Below are positions 7,081-12,856 of a stretch of 12,856 bases of DNA, one piece after another. The position numbers and the translations under genes are program-made. The DNA lies in contig JBOGHU010000027.1 in assembly GCA_050742255.1 (NCBI GenBank), forward strand, positions 1-12,856, in the 5' to 3' direction. The notes under the pieces were generated by a model. It made no database searches. It saw only the letters and a program-made list of their open reading frames with translations, and was not told the DNA's origin. Within the stretch, counting starts at the first letter, position 1. The number at the start of each line of letters is the position of its first letter. Source of the stretch: JBOGHU01 sp050742255 (GTDB taxonomy: Bacteria; Actinomycetota; Acidimicrobiia; Acidimicrobiales; CADCSY01).

Positions 7081-8673
7081 TCAGCGATCCTTGGGGAGGT
7101 ACACCGAGACCGTCGCCCTTCCCTGGCCGACGTGGTCCTTGGTGTAGGCCAGCCGGTAGTTGGCCTGGAGCGCCTCACGGGCCGGGGCCGGGTCCCTCGC
7201 CCGTCGGCTCAGGGTGCCGGCTCGGCTGAGGAGCGTCCAGTCCCAGTCCGACAGCACCACGGCCCTGGGCCGCGCCTGGTCGAGGTAGCGGAGGACGAGG
7301 TCGCCGTTCACCAGGTGGTACTCCTCCGCCTCGGGAGCGGTGACGTCCTGGTAGGAGAACTGGGCCATGCTGACGCCGGGGACCATGGGCCGGTCGGCGG
7401 CCACGGCCACCAGCTGGGACTCGAGGGCGAGGACCTCCTCCTCCGGAGCGGTGTGGGCGGCCACGAAGTCGCCGACGTCCTGGAGCTTGTCGATGGGCCC
7501 CTGGCCGCCTGACCGGTCGAGTAGGGGGATGTAGCCCTGGCTGACCGGGACCACGAGCGTCACCGCGCCGACCAGGCTGGCGACGACGGCCCACAGGTGG
7601 GGGGAGGTCGCCGCCGCCCGGGTCAGACCGATGGCGCTGAGCGTGACCAGGCCGGGGATGGCGGGGGTGAGCCAGTGGAGCTGCCACTCGCCCGAGCCCA
7701 GATGAGCCGCCACGAACAGTCCCAGGCCGAGCGTGGACACCGCCAGCTCGGGGCGTCGGCGCACGAGGTGCCGGAGCTCGGGGAGGGCCAGCGCCGCCCC
7801 CACCGCCACCAGGAGGAGCACCCAGTGGGGCAGGAAGAAGTCGACACCCGTGGGGATGCGCTCCGTGACGATCGCCCTGAGCTTGGCGCCCAGGGTCGCC
7901 GCGTCCCACGTCCCGGCGTGGTAGGCGACGAGGTTGTAGGCGGCGGCATCGCCGGCGGGGACGATGAACGCGGCGTTGACCGCAACCAGGGCCAGGGCGG
8001 TGGAGACCACGGCCAGTCGCGCTCTGGCCCCCCGGACGGCGGTGACGCAGTAGACGGCGATGACGGCGGCGAAGGCCATCGCCGACAGGCGCACCATCCC
8101 TGCGGCCACAGCCAGCGCCAGCGCGGTCGGGTACCGGACCGTCGGCCGCAGGCCGGACGCCAGGGTCGCCATGGTGGCGGCGATGAGGAAGATGAGGAGC
8201 GCGTAGCTCTTGGCCACCGTGAAGCCGTAGATCCCGTAGGGGTAGGACGCGAGGAGCACGGCCACCACGGCGCCGGCCCGGGGACCGGCGTAGCGCCGGG
8301 CGGTCCAGACCAGCAGCAGGACCGAGGCCACCGAGAACAGCGCCGAGGTGACCCGTCCCAGGGCCAGGCCGGGACCGAGCACCAGCTGTGGCAGCCCGTA
8401 CACGTAGGGCAGCAGCGGCATCTGGGTGAAGGCGAAGTCCCGCCAGGGGAGCTGGCCCTCGTAGACCAGCCGGCTGGCGTAGAGGTAGAAGCCCTCATCG
8501 GCGTTGGGCAGGCCCAGCCCCACGTAGACCGCGGTGAGGGCGGCGTAGGCGGACAGCCCGACCGCGGTGACCACCGCTGCCGCCCGCCCCGAGGGTCCCG
8601 GCGGGGAGCCGGCACGGGGGCGCGACGGGGACGGTCGGGCGCGAGCCGGAGACACGACGACCTCGGTCCCCAC
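7081..8673 (-). CDS. GT39-like (ArnT/PMT-type) membrane glycosyltransferase
   Basis: A 530-residue GT-C type membrane protein. After a Pro/Arg-rich cytoplasmic head (1-30) comes a first span (31-54), then LPNADEGFYLYASRL (55-69): the Asp59-Glu60 pair after the first span is the conserved acidic motif of the GT39/PMT_2 group, followed by the family's 'G-x-x-PWRDF...PL-x-PY' pattern (73-90). Further spans lie at about 106-125, 133-150, 156-172, 183-213, 219-240, 281-298, 309-325, 333-350 and 360-380. The end (about 385-530) is a soluble outer domain. It should transfer a sugar from a polyprenyl-phosphate donor outside the membrane. The start is GTG, 4 nt after the rmlD stop and with only a weak Shine-Dalgarno, so it likely depends on coupling. 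Donor and acceptor are not readable; a link to rhamnose is suggested only by the operon. Confidence 0.85.
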   Translation of the reverse strand: MGTEVVVSPARARPSPSRPRAGSPPGPSGRAAAVVTAVGLSAYAALTAVYVGLGLPNADEGFYLYASRLVYEGQLPWRDFAFTQMPLLPYVYGLPQLVLGPGLALGRVTSALFSVASVLLLVWTARRYAGPRAGAVVAVLLASYPYGIYGFTVAKSYALLIFLIAATMATLASGLRPTVRYPTALALAVAAGMVRLSAMAFAAVIAVYCVTAVRGARARLAVVSTALALVAVNAAFIVPAGDAAAYNLVAYHAGTWDAATLGAKLRAIVTERIPTGVDFFLPHWVLLLVAVGAALALPELRHLVRRRPELAVSTLGLGLFVAAHLGSGEWQLHWLTPAIPGLVTLSAIGLTRAAATSPHLWAVVASLVGAVTLVVPVSQGYIPLLDRSGGQGPIDKLQDVGDFVAAHTAPEEEVLALESQLVAVAADRPMVPGVSMAQFSYQDVTAPEAEEYHLVNGDLVLRYLDQARPRAVVLSDWDWTLLSRAGTLSRRARDPAPAREALQANYRLAYTKDHVGQGRATVSVYLPKDR

Positions 8674-8677
8674 CGCG

Positions 8678-9517
8678 CTACGCCGCCAGCTCCCTGACCA
8701 GCCGTTCCAGCGACTCCCGGTAGTGGGGGAGCAGGGGCAGGCCGCAGAGGCGGAGAGCGGCGTTGTCGAGCACGGAGTTGGCCGGGCGGGGGGCCCGGCG
8801 GGGCGGCCGGAGCTCGGCGGTGGCGATCGGACGCACCCGATCGGGGTCGAGGCCGGCCGCCGCCAGCACGGCCTGGGCCAGCTCGAACCAGGTCGCCACC
8901 CCCTGGTTGGTCACGTGGAAGACGCCCGGGAGGTGCCCCACCACCAGGCCTCGCACCGCCTGGGCCAGGTCGGCGGCGACGGTGGGGTGGCCGCGCTGGT
9001 CGTCGACGAAGGCCAGGGGCTGGCCCTGGGCGGCCAGGCGCAGGACGGTCCTGGCCACGTTGCTCCCGTGGCGACCGCACACCCAGGAGGTGCGCACGGT
9101 GGTGGAGCCGGGGCCCAGCTCCGCCTCGCCGGCCAGCTTGGACCGGCCGTAGACAGAGCGGGGCCGGGGCTGGTCCCACTCGAGGTAGGGCCCGGGCTTC
9201 TCCCCGTCGAAGACGTGGTCGGTGGACAGGTAGCACAGGTGGGCACCCACCCGGCGGGCGCCGTCGGCGACGTGGCGGGTCCCGAGGGCGTTGACCCGGA
9301 ACGCCCGGTCAGGGTCGTCCTCGCAGGCGTCCACCGCGGTCCAGGCGGCGGCGTGTACCACGGTGTGGGGGCGGAGGGCGGTGATGGCGCCCAGGACGGC
9401 GTCACGGTCGCCGACGTCGAGGGCCGAGCGGTCGGCGCCGACCACGTCGTGGCCGGCGAAGGCCGCCACCAGCTCCCGGCCGACCTGTCCGCCGGCCCCG
9501 GTGATCAGGACGCGCAC
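8678..9517 (-). CDS. rmlD: dTDP-4-dehydrorhamnose reductase
   Basis: A 279-residue SDR-family enzyme that reduces dTDP-4-keto-L-rhamnose to dTDP-L-rhamnose with NAD(P)H, the last step of the pathway, in the cytosol. The Rossmann loop GAGGQVG is at residues 7-13, DVGD at 34-37 and HAAAWTAVDACE at 55-66 are typical of RmlD, the catalytic STDHVFDG is at 98-105 (Thr99), and the catalytic pair Tyr123/Lys127 sits in SVYGRSK. Length fits the family. The frame is open to 9589, but I chose GTG 9517: the Rossmann strand starts there (VRVLITG), and it lies 4 nt after the rmlC stop, as at the neighbouring junctions. The Shine-Dalgarno is weak (GGCGGGCGG about 10 nt upstream, inside rmlC), so coupling to rmlC is likely. 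Confidence 0.93.
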   Translation of the reverse strand: MRVLITGAGGQVGRELVAAFAGHDVVGADRSALDVGDRDAVLGAITALRPHTVVHAAAWTAVDACEDDPDRAFRVNALGTRHVADGARRVGAHLCYLSTDHVFDGEKPGPYLEWDQPRPRSVYGRSKLAGEAELGPGSTTVRTSWVCGRHGSNVARTVLRLAAQGQPLAFVDDQRGHPTVAADLAQAVRGLVVGHLPGVFHVTNQGVATWFELAQAVLAAAGLDPDRVRPIATAELRPPRRAPRPANSVLDNAALRLCGLPLLPHYRESLERLVRELAA

Positions 9518-9521
9518 GGCC

Positions 9522-10163
9522 TCAGAGCCGCCCGCCGTGGGGCCGCCACCGGGGATCGATGTCGGCCCGGCGGGGGTTGCGGCGGTCACGCTCGGAGAGG
9601 ACCGGTTCGGCGACGCCCCAGTCGGCGCCGACCTCGGGGTCGTCCCACGCCAGCCCCAGCTCGTCGGCGGGGTCGTGGTAGCCGTCCACCAGGTAGGTGA
9701 TCGTCACGTCGGTGAGGGCGGCGAACCCATGGGCCACCCCGGGGGGGATGAGCACCCCCCGGTGGCGCTGCTCCTCGTCGGGGCCGGCCCCCAGGTCCAG
9801 AGCCTCCAGGTCCAGAGCCTCCAGGTCCGGGGCCTCCAGGTCCGGGGCCTCCTCGTCGGGGCCGGCCCCCAGGTCCAGGGCCACCGTGGCCCCGTCTGTG
9901 GGCGAGCCCACCCGCAGGTCATGGAGCACCACCCGGGCCCTCCCGGAGGGGACGTACCAGTAGTCGGCCTGGCGGAGGTGGTAGTGGAGCCCTACCACCG
10001 ACCCCCGCCGCCGGTCGGCCCGGTTGGCCTGCACCATCTCCCGGGCCTGGGGGAACCAGCGGCGACGGTAGGTCTCCACCAGGAGCCCCCGGTCGTCCCG
10101 GTGGACCTCGGGCTGGACGACCACCACACCGGCGATGGCCTCCGAGGCGGCGACGGTGACCAC
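9522..10163 (-). CDS. rmlC: dTDP-4-dehydrorhamnose 3,5-epimerase family protein with repeat insert
   Basis: A 213-residue cupin that should epimerise C3 and C5 of dTDP-4-keto-6-deoxyglucose. Family marks are HRDDRGLLVET (21-31, Arg25 and Glu30), GLHYH (58-62) with the catalytic His60, IPPGVAHGF (139-147) and WDDPEVGADW near the C-terminus. It departs from the textbook motif: the Arg usually before GLH is Val57, and GLHYQ reads GLHYH, so it belongs to a divergent subgroup and could act on a related dTDP-sugar. Residues 106-131 are a 26-residue insert of four pentapeptide repeats (EAPDL twice, EALDL twice) followed by a second copy of GAGPDEE. Without it the length would be about 187, normal for RmlC. 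GTG 10163 was chosen over the longer frame (10217): GGAG lies 7 nt upstream and the rmlA stop is 4 nt before it. Confidence 0.88.
   Translation of the reverse strand: MVTVAASEAIAGVVVVQPEVHRDDRGLLVETYRRRWFPQAREMVQANRADRRRGSVVGLHYHLRQADYWYVPSGRARVVLHDLRVGSPTDGATVALDLGAGPDEEAPDLEAPDLEALDLEALDLGAGPDEEQRHRGVLIPPGVAHGFAALTDVTITYLVDGYHDPADELGLAWDDPEVGADWGVAEPVLSERDRRNPRRADIDPRWRPHGGRL
9771..9878. repeat. In-frame tandem repeat inside rmlC, flanked by a 30-bp direct repeat
   Basis: Positions 9771-9800 and 9849-9878 are identical over 30 bp, offset by 78 bp (26 codons). Between them, overlapping both ends, are four 15-bp units at 9793-9807, 9808-9822, 9823-9837 and 9838-9852. The first two read aggtccagagcctcc and the last two aggtccggggcctcc, apart from the unit-end context. 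On the coding strand they give EAPDL, EAPDL, EALDL, EALDL. All unit lengths are multiples of three, so the frame of rmlC is kept. The pattern looks like slippage or unequal exchange within one gene, not a mobile element. Confidence 0.9.
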
Positions 10164-10167
10164 GGCC

Positions 10168-11238
10168 CTACTCCAGGTCCACCCGGGAGTGGTCGCCCAG
10201 CACCAGCCGGGTGGCACGGGGCCGGGAGCCGGACCGGGTCACCTCCACGCCCTTGCCGATGAGGGAGCCCTCCAGGCGGGGGATCCCCACGATCCTGCTC
10301 TGCTCCAGCACGATGGAGTGCTCGATCTCCGAGTCGAGGATCTCGCAGTCGAAGTAGACCGACGTGTAGGGGCCGACGTAGCTCCCCACCACCCGGGTGC
10401 GCTCACCGATGATGGCCGGGCCCCGGACCGTCGAGTCGATGATCTGGGCGCCGGCCTGGACCACCACCCGCCCGTGGATGCGGGAGCGGAGGTCGACCGA
10501 GCCCTCCATACGGGGCTCGATGGCGTCCATCACCAGCCGGTTCCCCTCCAGCAGGAGGTCCATCTTGCCGGTGTCGATCCAGAAGCCGTCGATGACCTCG
10601 TGGCGGACGCGGTGCCCGTGGTCGATCAGCCACTGGATGGCGTCGGTGATCTCCAGCTCGCCCCGATCCGAGGGCTTGATGGCCCGGACCGCCTGGTGGA
10701 TGTGGTGGTCGAAGAGGTAGACGCCCACGAGGGCCAGGTCCGAGGGGGGGACCGCCGGCTTCTCCACCAGGCGCACCACCGCCCCCCCGGCGCTGACCTC
10801 GGCCACGCCGAAGCGCTCGGGGTCGGGCACCTTGGCCAGGAGGATCTGGGCGCTGGGCGGGGGCCCGGCGCCGTCGAACCGGTCGACGAACCTCCCCACC
10901 CCGTGCTGGAGCAGGTTGTCGCCCAGGTACATCACGAACCGCTCGCGGCCCAGGAACCCGCCCGCGATCAGCACGCAGTGGGCCAAGCCCCTCGGCTCGT
11001 CCTGGGGCAGGTAGGTCACGTGAAGGCCCCAGCGGGAGCCGTCCTCGACGGCGGCCATGATCTCGGCCCGGGTGTCGCCCACCACCACCCCCACCTCGGT
11101 GATGCCGGCCGCGGCCAGGTCCTCCAGGCCGTAGAACAGCACGGGCTTGTTGGCCACCGGCAGCAGCTGCTTGGCGCTGGTGTAGGTGATGGGACGGAGC
11201 CGGGTCCCGGCCCCGCCGGCGAGGATGAGCCCCTTCAT
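10168..11238 (-). CDS. rmlA: Glucose-1-phosphate thymidylyltransferase (long form)
   Basis: A 356-residue nucleotidyltransferase that makes dTDP-glucose from dTTP and glucose-1-phosphate, the entry step to dTDP-rhamnose. It starts with MKGLILAGGAGTRLRP; the G-rich loop (8-13) binds the nucleotide. SAKQLLPVANKP (21-32), GDN (106-108, metal-binding Asp), EKP (159-161), GELEITD (193-199) and FWIDTG (219-224) are all in the expected order. Residues from about 240 form a left-handed beta-helix-like tail (STVRGPAIIG, SYVGPYTSVYFD), which marks the long StrD-like type of about 355 residues rather than the 290-residue E. coli type. I chose ATG 11238 because the family begins at MKGL; GTG 11244 in frame is an alternative. 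A TAGAAC hexamer at 11253-11248 could be a -10 for a nearly leaderless message. rmlC and rmlD follow with 4-nt gaps. Confidence 0.93.
   Translation of the reverse strand: MKGLILAGGAGTRLRPITYTSAKQLLPVANKPVLFYGLEDLAAAGITEVGVVVGDTRAEIMAAVEDGSRWGLHVTYLPQDEPRGLAHCVLIAGGFLGRERFVMYLGDNLLQHGVGRFVDRFDGAGPPPSAQILLAKVPDPERFGVAEVSAGGAVVRLVEKPAVPPSDLALVGVYLFDHHIHQAVRAIKPSDRGELEITDAIQWLIDHGHRVRHEVIDGFWIDTGKMDLLLEGNRLVMDAIEPRMEGSVDLRSRIHGRVVVQAGAQIIDSTVRGPAIIGERTRVVGSYVGPYTSVYFDCEILDSEIEHSIVLEQSRIVGIPRLEGSLIGKGVEVTRSGSRPRATRLVLGDHSRVDLE
10171..10175 (-). promoter_or_regulatory. Ribosome binding site of rmlC inside the end of rmlA
   Basis: TGGAG on the minus strand lies directly before the rmlA TAG stop and 7 nt before the GTG at 10163. 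It favours this GTG as the rmlC start and means a ribosome finishing rmlA covers the rmlC site, so translation of the two is likely coupled. Confidence 0.5.
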
Positions 11239-11338
11239 CTCCACCGGGTTCTAGCAGGCGGGCGTGACAGGCTCTCCCCACGCCGTCGTCGGGTGGTCGG
11301 CGGCGACCTCCGGCCGGCCGCCCGGCGCCGAGGCAGGG

Positions 11339-11674
11339 TCAGGGCGACCGGTCGCCGTCGCCGCCGGCCGCCGCCCGAGCCGCCCGGCGGGCCGAGGCCA
11401 CCAGGTCCCGGGCCGGGTCCGGCAGTCGCCCCTCCAGGCCCTCCAGCGCCGAGCCCACCTGGGCGGCCAGCCCCTCCAGGCGCTCCTCGACCACCTTCAG
11501 GCGCTCCTCGAAGCCCTCGCCGAGGTCGCCAGCCCGGCGCCTGGCCTCCTCCAGGCCGGCGTCGAGGTGGCGTCGCAGCTCCTGGCGCCGCACCTGCGCC
11601 CGTTGGAAGGCCAGGACCCCGAAGCCCACGGCGACGTGGGCGGCGTCCCGCAGCTGCTCCTTGACATCGGCCAT
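11339..11674 (-). CDS. Small coiled-coil protein of unknown function
   Basis: A 111-residue protein without a recognised enzyme motif. Residues 1-33 hold MADVKEQLRDAAHVAVGFGV, then LAFQRAQVRR: a short amphipathic or weakly hydrophobic segment flanked by charge. Residues 30-80 are heptad-like and rich in Glu, Arg and Leu (for example EERLKVVEERLEGLAAQVG, about 56-74), strongly suggesting a coiled coil. The end is Ala/Arg-rich and basic. The general plan recalls phasin- or HbhA-like surface or granule-associated proteins, but I do not claim membership. The start is secure: AGGAGG lies 5 nt before the ATG. It is the first gene of the minus-strand run, 100 nt before rmlA, and divergent from the GT2 gene. 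Whether it shares a transcript with rmlA is open. Confidence 0.72.
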   Translation of the reverse strand: MADVKEQLRDAAHVAVGFGVLAFQRAQVRRQELRRHLDAGLEEARRRAGDLGEGFEERLKVVEERLEGLAAQVGSALEGLEGRLPDPARDLVASARRAARAAAGGDGDRSP

Positions 11675-11679
11675 CTCGG

Positions 11680-11685
11680 CCTCCT
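11680..11685 (-). promoter_or_regulatory. Consensus ribosome binding site of the coiled-coil gene
   Basis: AGGAGG on the minus strand, 5 nt before the ATG at 11674. It is the only full-consensus site seen in the window and suggests strong, independent translation of this small protein, unlike the coupled weak sites of the rml genes. Confidence 0.65.
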
Positions 11686-11707
11686 GTTACGCGACCCGGT
11701 CACCACC

Positions 11708-11735
11708 AGTATGGCGCCGGCAGCATGGCGCCGGC
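11708..11735. repeat. Paired 11-bp direct repeat in the divergent spacer
   Basis: atggcgccggc occurs at 11711-11721 and 11725-11735, a 14-bp period, each copy with the palindrome GGCGCC. It sits in the 122-bp spacer between the coiled-coil gene and the GT2 gene. The minus-strand hexamer CATACT (11713-11708), a possible -10 of the coiled-coil gene, touches the first copy, so a regulator bound here could affect it. No known operator is recognised, and GC-rich DNA makes such repeats common. Confidence 0.35.
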
Positions 11736-11784
11736 GCCCTGGCTCGACCGCTGACGGCGGCCGGGCGGGTTCACCGGGCCGGAC

Positions 11785-11790
11785 TAGCCT
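11785..11790 (+). promoter_or_regulatory. Possible -10 element of a leaderless GT2 transcript
   Basis: TAGCCT fits TANNNT and ends 6 nt before the GTG at 11797, the spacing expected when transcription begins at the start codon, as is common in actinobacteria. No Shine-Dalgarno sequence precedes this GTG, which agrees. No -35 is visible at 16-18 nt. Confidence 0.35.
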
Positions 11791-11796
11791 CCCCCG

Positions 11797-12856
11797 GTGG
11801 TGGTCGTCGAGGATCCCACATCCGGCGTGAAGCCGGCGCCCCCGGCCCCTCCATCATCGGAGCGCCTGGCCCCGCCGGTGGTCGCGGTCGTGGTGACCCA
11901 CGACCCCGGTCCCTGGCTGGAGGAGATGCTGGCGTCCCTGGGGGCGCAGGACTACCCGAACCTGTCAGTGCTGGTGGTCGACGCCGCCAGCGCCGTCGAC
12001 CCCCTCCCCCGGGTCCGGTCGGTGCTCCCCGGCGCCTACGTCCGCCGGCTGGACCGCAACCCCGGCTTCGGGGTCGCGGCCAACGAGGTGCTGGACGAGG
12101 TGGAGGGGGCGTCCTTCTTCGCCCTCTGCCACGACGACGTGCTGCTCGAGCCCACGGTGGTGCGGGCCCTGGTCGAGGAGGCGTACCGCTCCAACGCCGG
12201 GGTGGTCGGCCCCAAGGTCGTCACCTGGGGCTCGCCCCGCCACCTCCTCCAGGTCGGGCTGCTGGCCGACAAGACCGGGGTGCCCACGCCGGTGGTGGAG
12301 CGGGGCGAGCTGGACCAGGAGCAGCACGACCGGGTCCGGGACGTGTTCAGCCTTCCCGGCGGCTGCACGCTGGTTCGGGCCGACCTGTTCGAGGTCATCG
12401 GCGGGTTCGACCCGGCCATCGACATGTTCGGTGAGGATCTCGACCTGTGCTGGCGCGCCCACGTGGCCGGCGCCCGGGTGGTGGTCGTCCCCGTGGCGAG
12501 GATCCAGCACCGGGAGTCCACGGCGACCCAGGTTGGGGCCGACCGGCGCCGCCGCCTCCTGGCCCGCCACCGGGTGCGGACCATGCTGAGCTGCTACGGG
12601 CTCCTCCACCTGGTCCGGGTCCTGCCCCAGGCGTGGCTGCTCACCCTGGTGGAGGCGGCGTACGCGGTGGCGACGGGGGACCGGGGCCGGGCCCGGGCCG
12701 GGCTCGGCGCGTGGTGGTGGAACGCCCGCCGCCTGGGTGGGCTGCTGCGGCGGCGGCGTCAGGTGCGTGCCACCCGCCGGCTCCCCGACCGGGAGGTGCG
12801 GCGGCTGCAGGTGCGGGGGAGCGCGGTGGTGGCGGCGTTGACCCGAGGGGAGGTGG
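11797..12856 (+). CDS. GT2-family glycosyltransferase (partial, runs off the right edge)
   Basis: The frame is open from GTG 11797 to the window end (353 codons); an in-frame TAG at 11785 bounds the start, and GTG 11800 is an alternative. After a Pro-rich head (1-27) comes a GT-A fold: VVAVVVTHDPGPWLEEML (28-45), LVVDAAS (59-65), RNPGFGVAANEV (87-98), the DXD-like HDDV (112-115), SLPGGCTLVRADLFEVIGGF (185-204), the GED motif (212-214, Glu213-Asp214 as catalytic base region) and IQHRES. A hydrophobic stretch follows (about 275-305) and then a very basic segment. The arrangement resembles rhamnosyl/galactofuranosyl-type GT2 enzymes, and a rhamnosyltransferase would suit the adjacent rml genes, but the donor is not proven. 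Actinobacterial relatives often continue into a long membrane domain; that part lies outside the window. The gene is divergent from the coiled-coil/rml run. Confidence 0.88.
   Translation, partial: MVVVEDPTSGVKPAPPAPPSSERLAPPVVAVVVTHDPGPWLEEMLASLGAQDYPNLSVLVVDAASAVDPLPRVRSVLPGAYVRRLDRNPGFGVAANEVLDEVEGASFFALCHDDVLLEPTVVRALVEEAYRSNAGVVGPKVVTWGSPRHLLQVGLLADKTGVPTPVVERGELDQEQHDRVRDVFSLPGGCTLVRADLFEVIGGFDPAIDMFGEDLDLCWRAHVAGARVVVVPVARIQHRESTATQVGADRRRRLLARHRVRTMLSCYGLLHLVRVLPQAWLLTLVEAAYAVATGDRGRARAGLGAWWWNARRLGGLLRRRRQVRATRRLPDREVRRLQVRGSAVVAALTRGEV

Noticed and set aside
7597..8697. A 366-codon plus-strand frame over the GT39-like gene
   Set aside because: Antisense shadow rich in Gly, His, Asp and Gln, without any recognisable fold; the membrane protein on the other strand explains the sequence.
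9518..9589. Longer N-terminus for rmlD
   Set aside because: It would overlap rmlC and add a Gly/Pro-rich head before the Rossmann strand; GTG 9517 fits the family and the 4-nt junction pattern.
9771..9878. CRISPR or mobile-element reading of the repeats in rmlC
   Set aside because: Units are 15 bp, contiguous and in frame with the coding sequence, with no spacers, terminal inverted repeats or transposase nearby.
11239..11338. Terminator between the coiled-coil gene and rmlA
   Set aside because: The stretch is rich in CCGG and GGCGCC and could form stems, but there is no convincing stem-loop followed by a T-run on the minus strand.
10135..11664. A 509-codon plus-strand frame over rmlA
   Set aside because: Covers the whole of a textbook rmlA on the minus strand and becomes Pro/Arg-rich junk at its end.
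11661..12434. A 257-codon plus-strand frame over the start of the GT2 gene
   Set aside because: It is in another frame from the GT2, Gly/Arg-rich and without motifs; the GT2 frame carries the HDDV and GED motifs.

Overview
The window is GC-rich (well over 70 %), uses GTG starts often, and is packed with short-gapped genes whose proteins are rich in Ala, Arg, Gly and Val. This points to a high-GC actinobacterium. The style of the proteins (long GT2 with a Pro-rich head, YfhO-type membrane protein, GT4 pairs) would suit the Acidimicrobiia, but that placement is inference from sequence style only.

The whole window is a surface-glycan gene neighbourhood of eleven genes. Left block, minus strand (1-1976): a soluble GT4 glycosyltransferase (966-1976), a shorter GT-B-like protein joined to it by an ATGA overlap (82-969), and the first 26 codons of another gene (1-80). 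Second block, plus strand (2096-4710): two GT4 glycosyltransferases overlapping by 13 bp, transcribed divergently from the left block. Third block, minus strand (4526-11674): a small coiled-coil protein, then rmlA, rmlC, rmlD and a GT39-like membrane glycosyltransferase with 4-nt gaps at three successive junctions, then a 77-nt gap and a large YfhO-like membrane protein. The last gene of the second block and the YfhO-like gene converge and overlap by 185 bp. Right block, plus strand (11797 to the edge): a GT2 glycosyltransferase cut off by the window end.

Together the genes could supply dTDP-L-rhamnose (RmlA makes dTDP-glucose; RmlC and RmlD do the last two steps; RmlB, the 4,6-dehydratase, is not in the window), build a glycan on the cytoplasmic side with GT4 and GT2 enzymes, and transfer sugars from lipid-linked donors on the outer face with the two polytopic proteins. 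No transposase, integrase, tRNA, rRNA or CRISPR array was seen.

I do not see an undescribed defence or mobile system here. The best second-look items are a tandem-repeat expansion inside rmlC flanked by a perfect 30-bp direct repeat, the 185-bp convergent coding overlap with an odd C-terminal tail on the GT4, and a GT4 with Gln in place of the second Glu of its EX7E motif.
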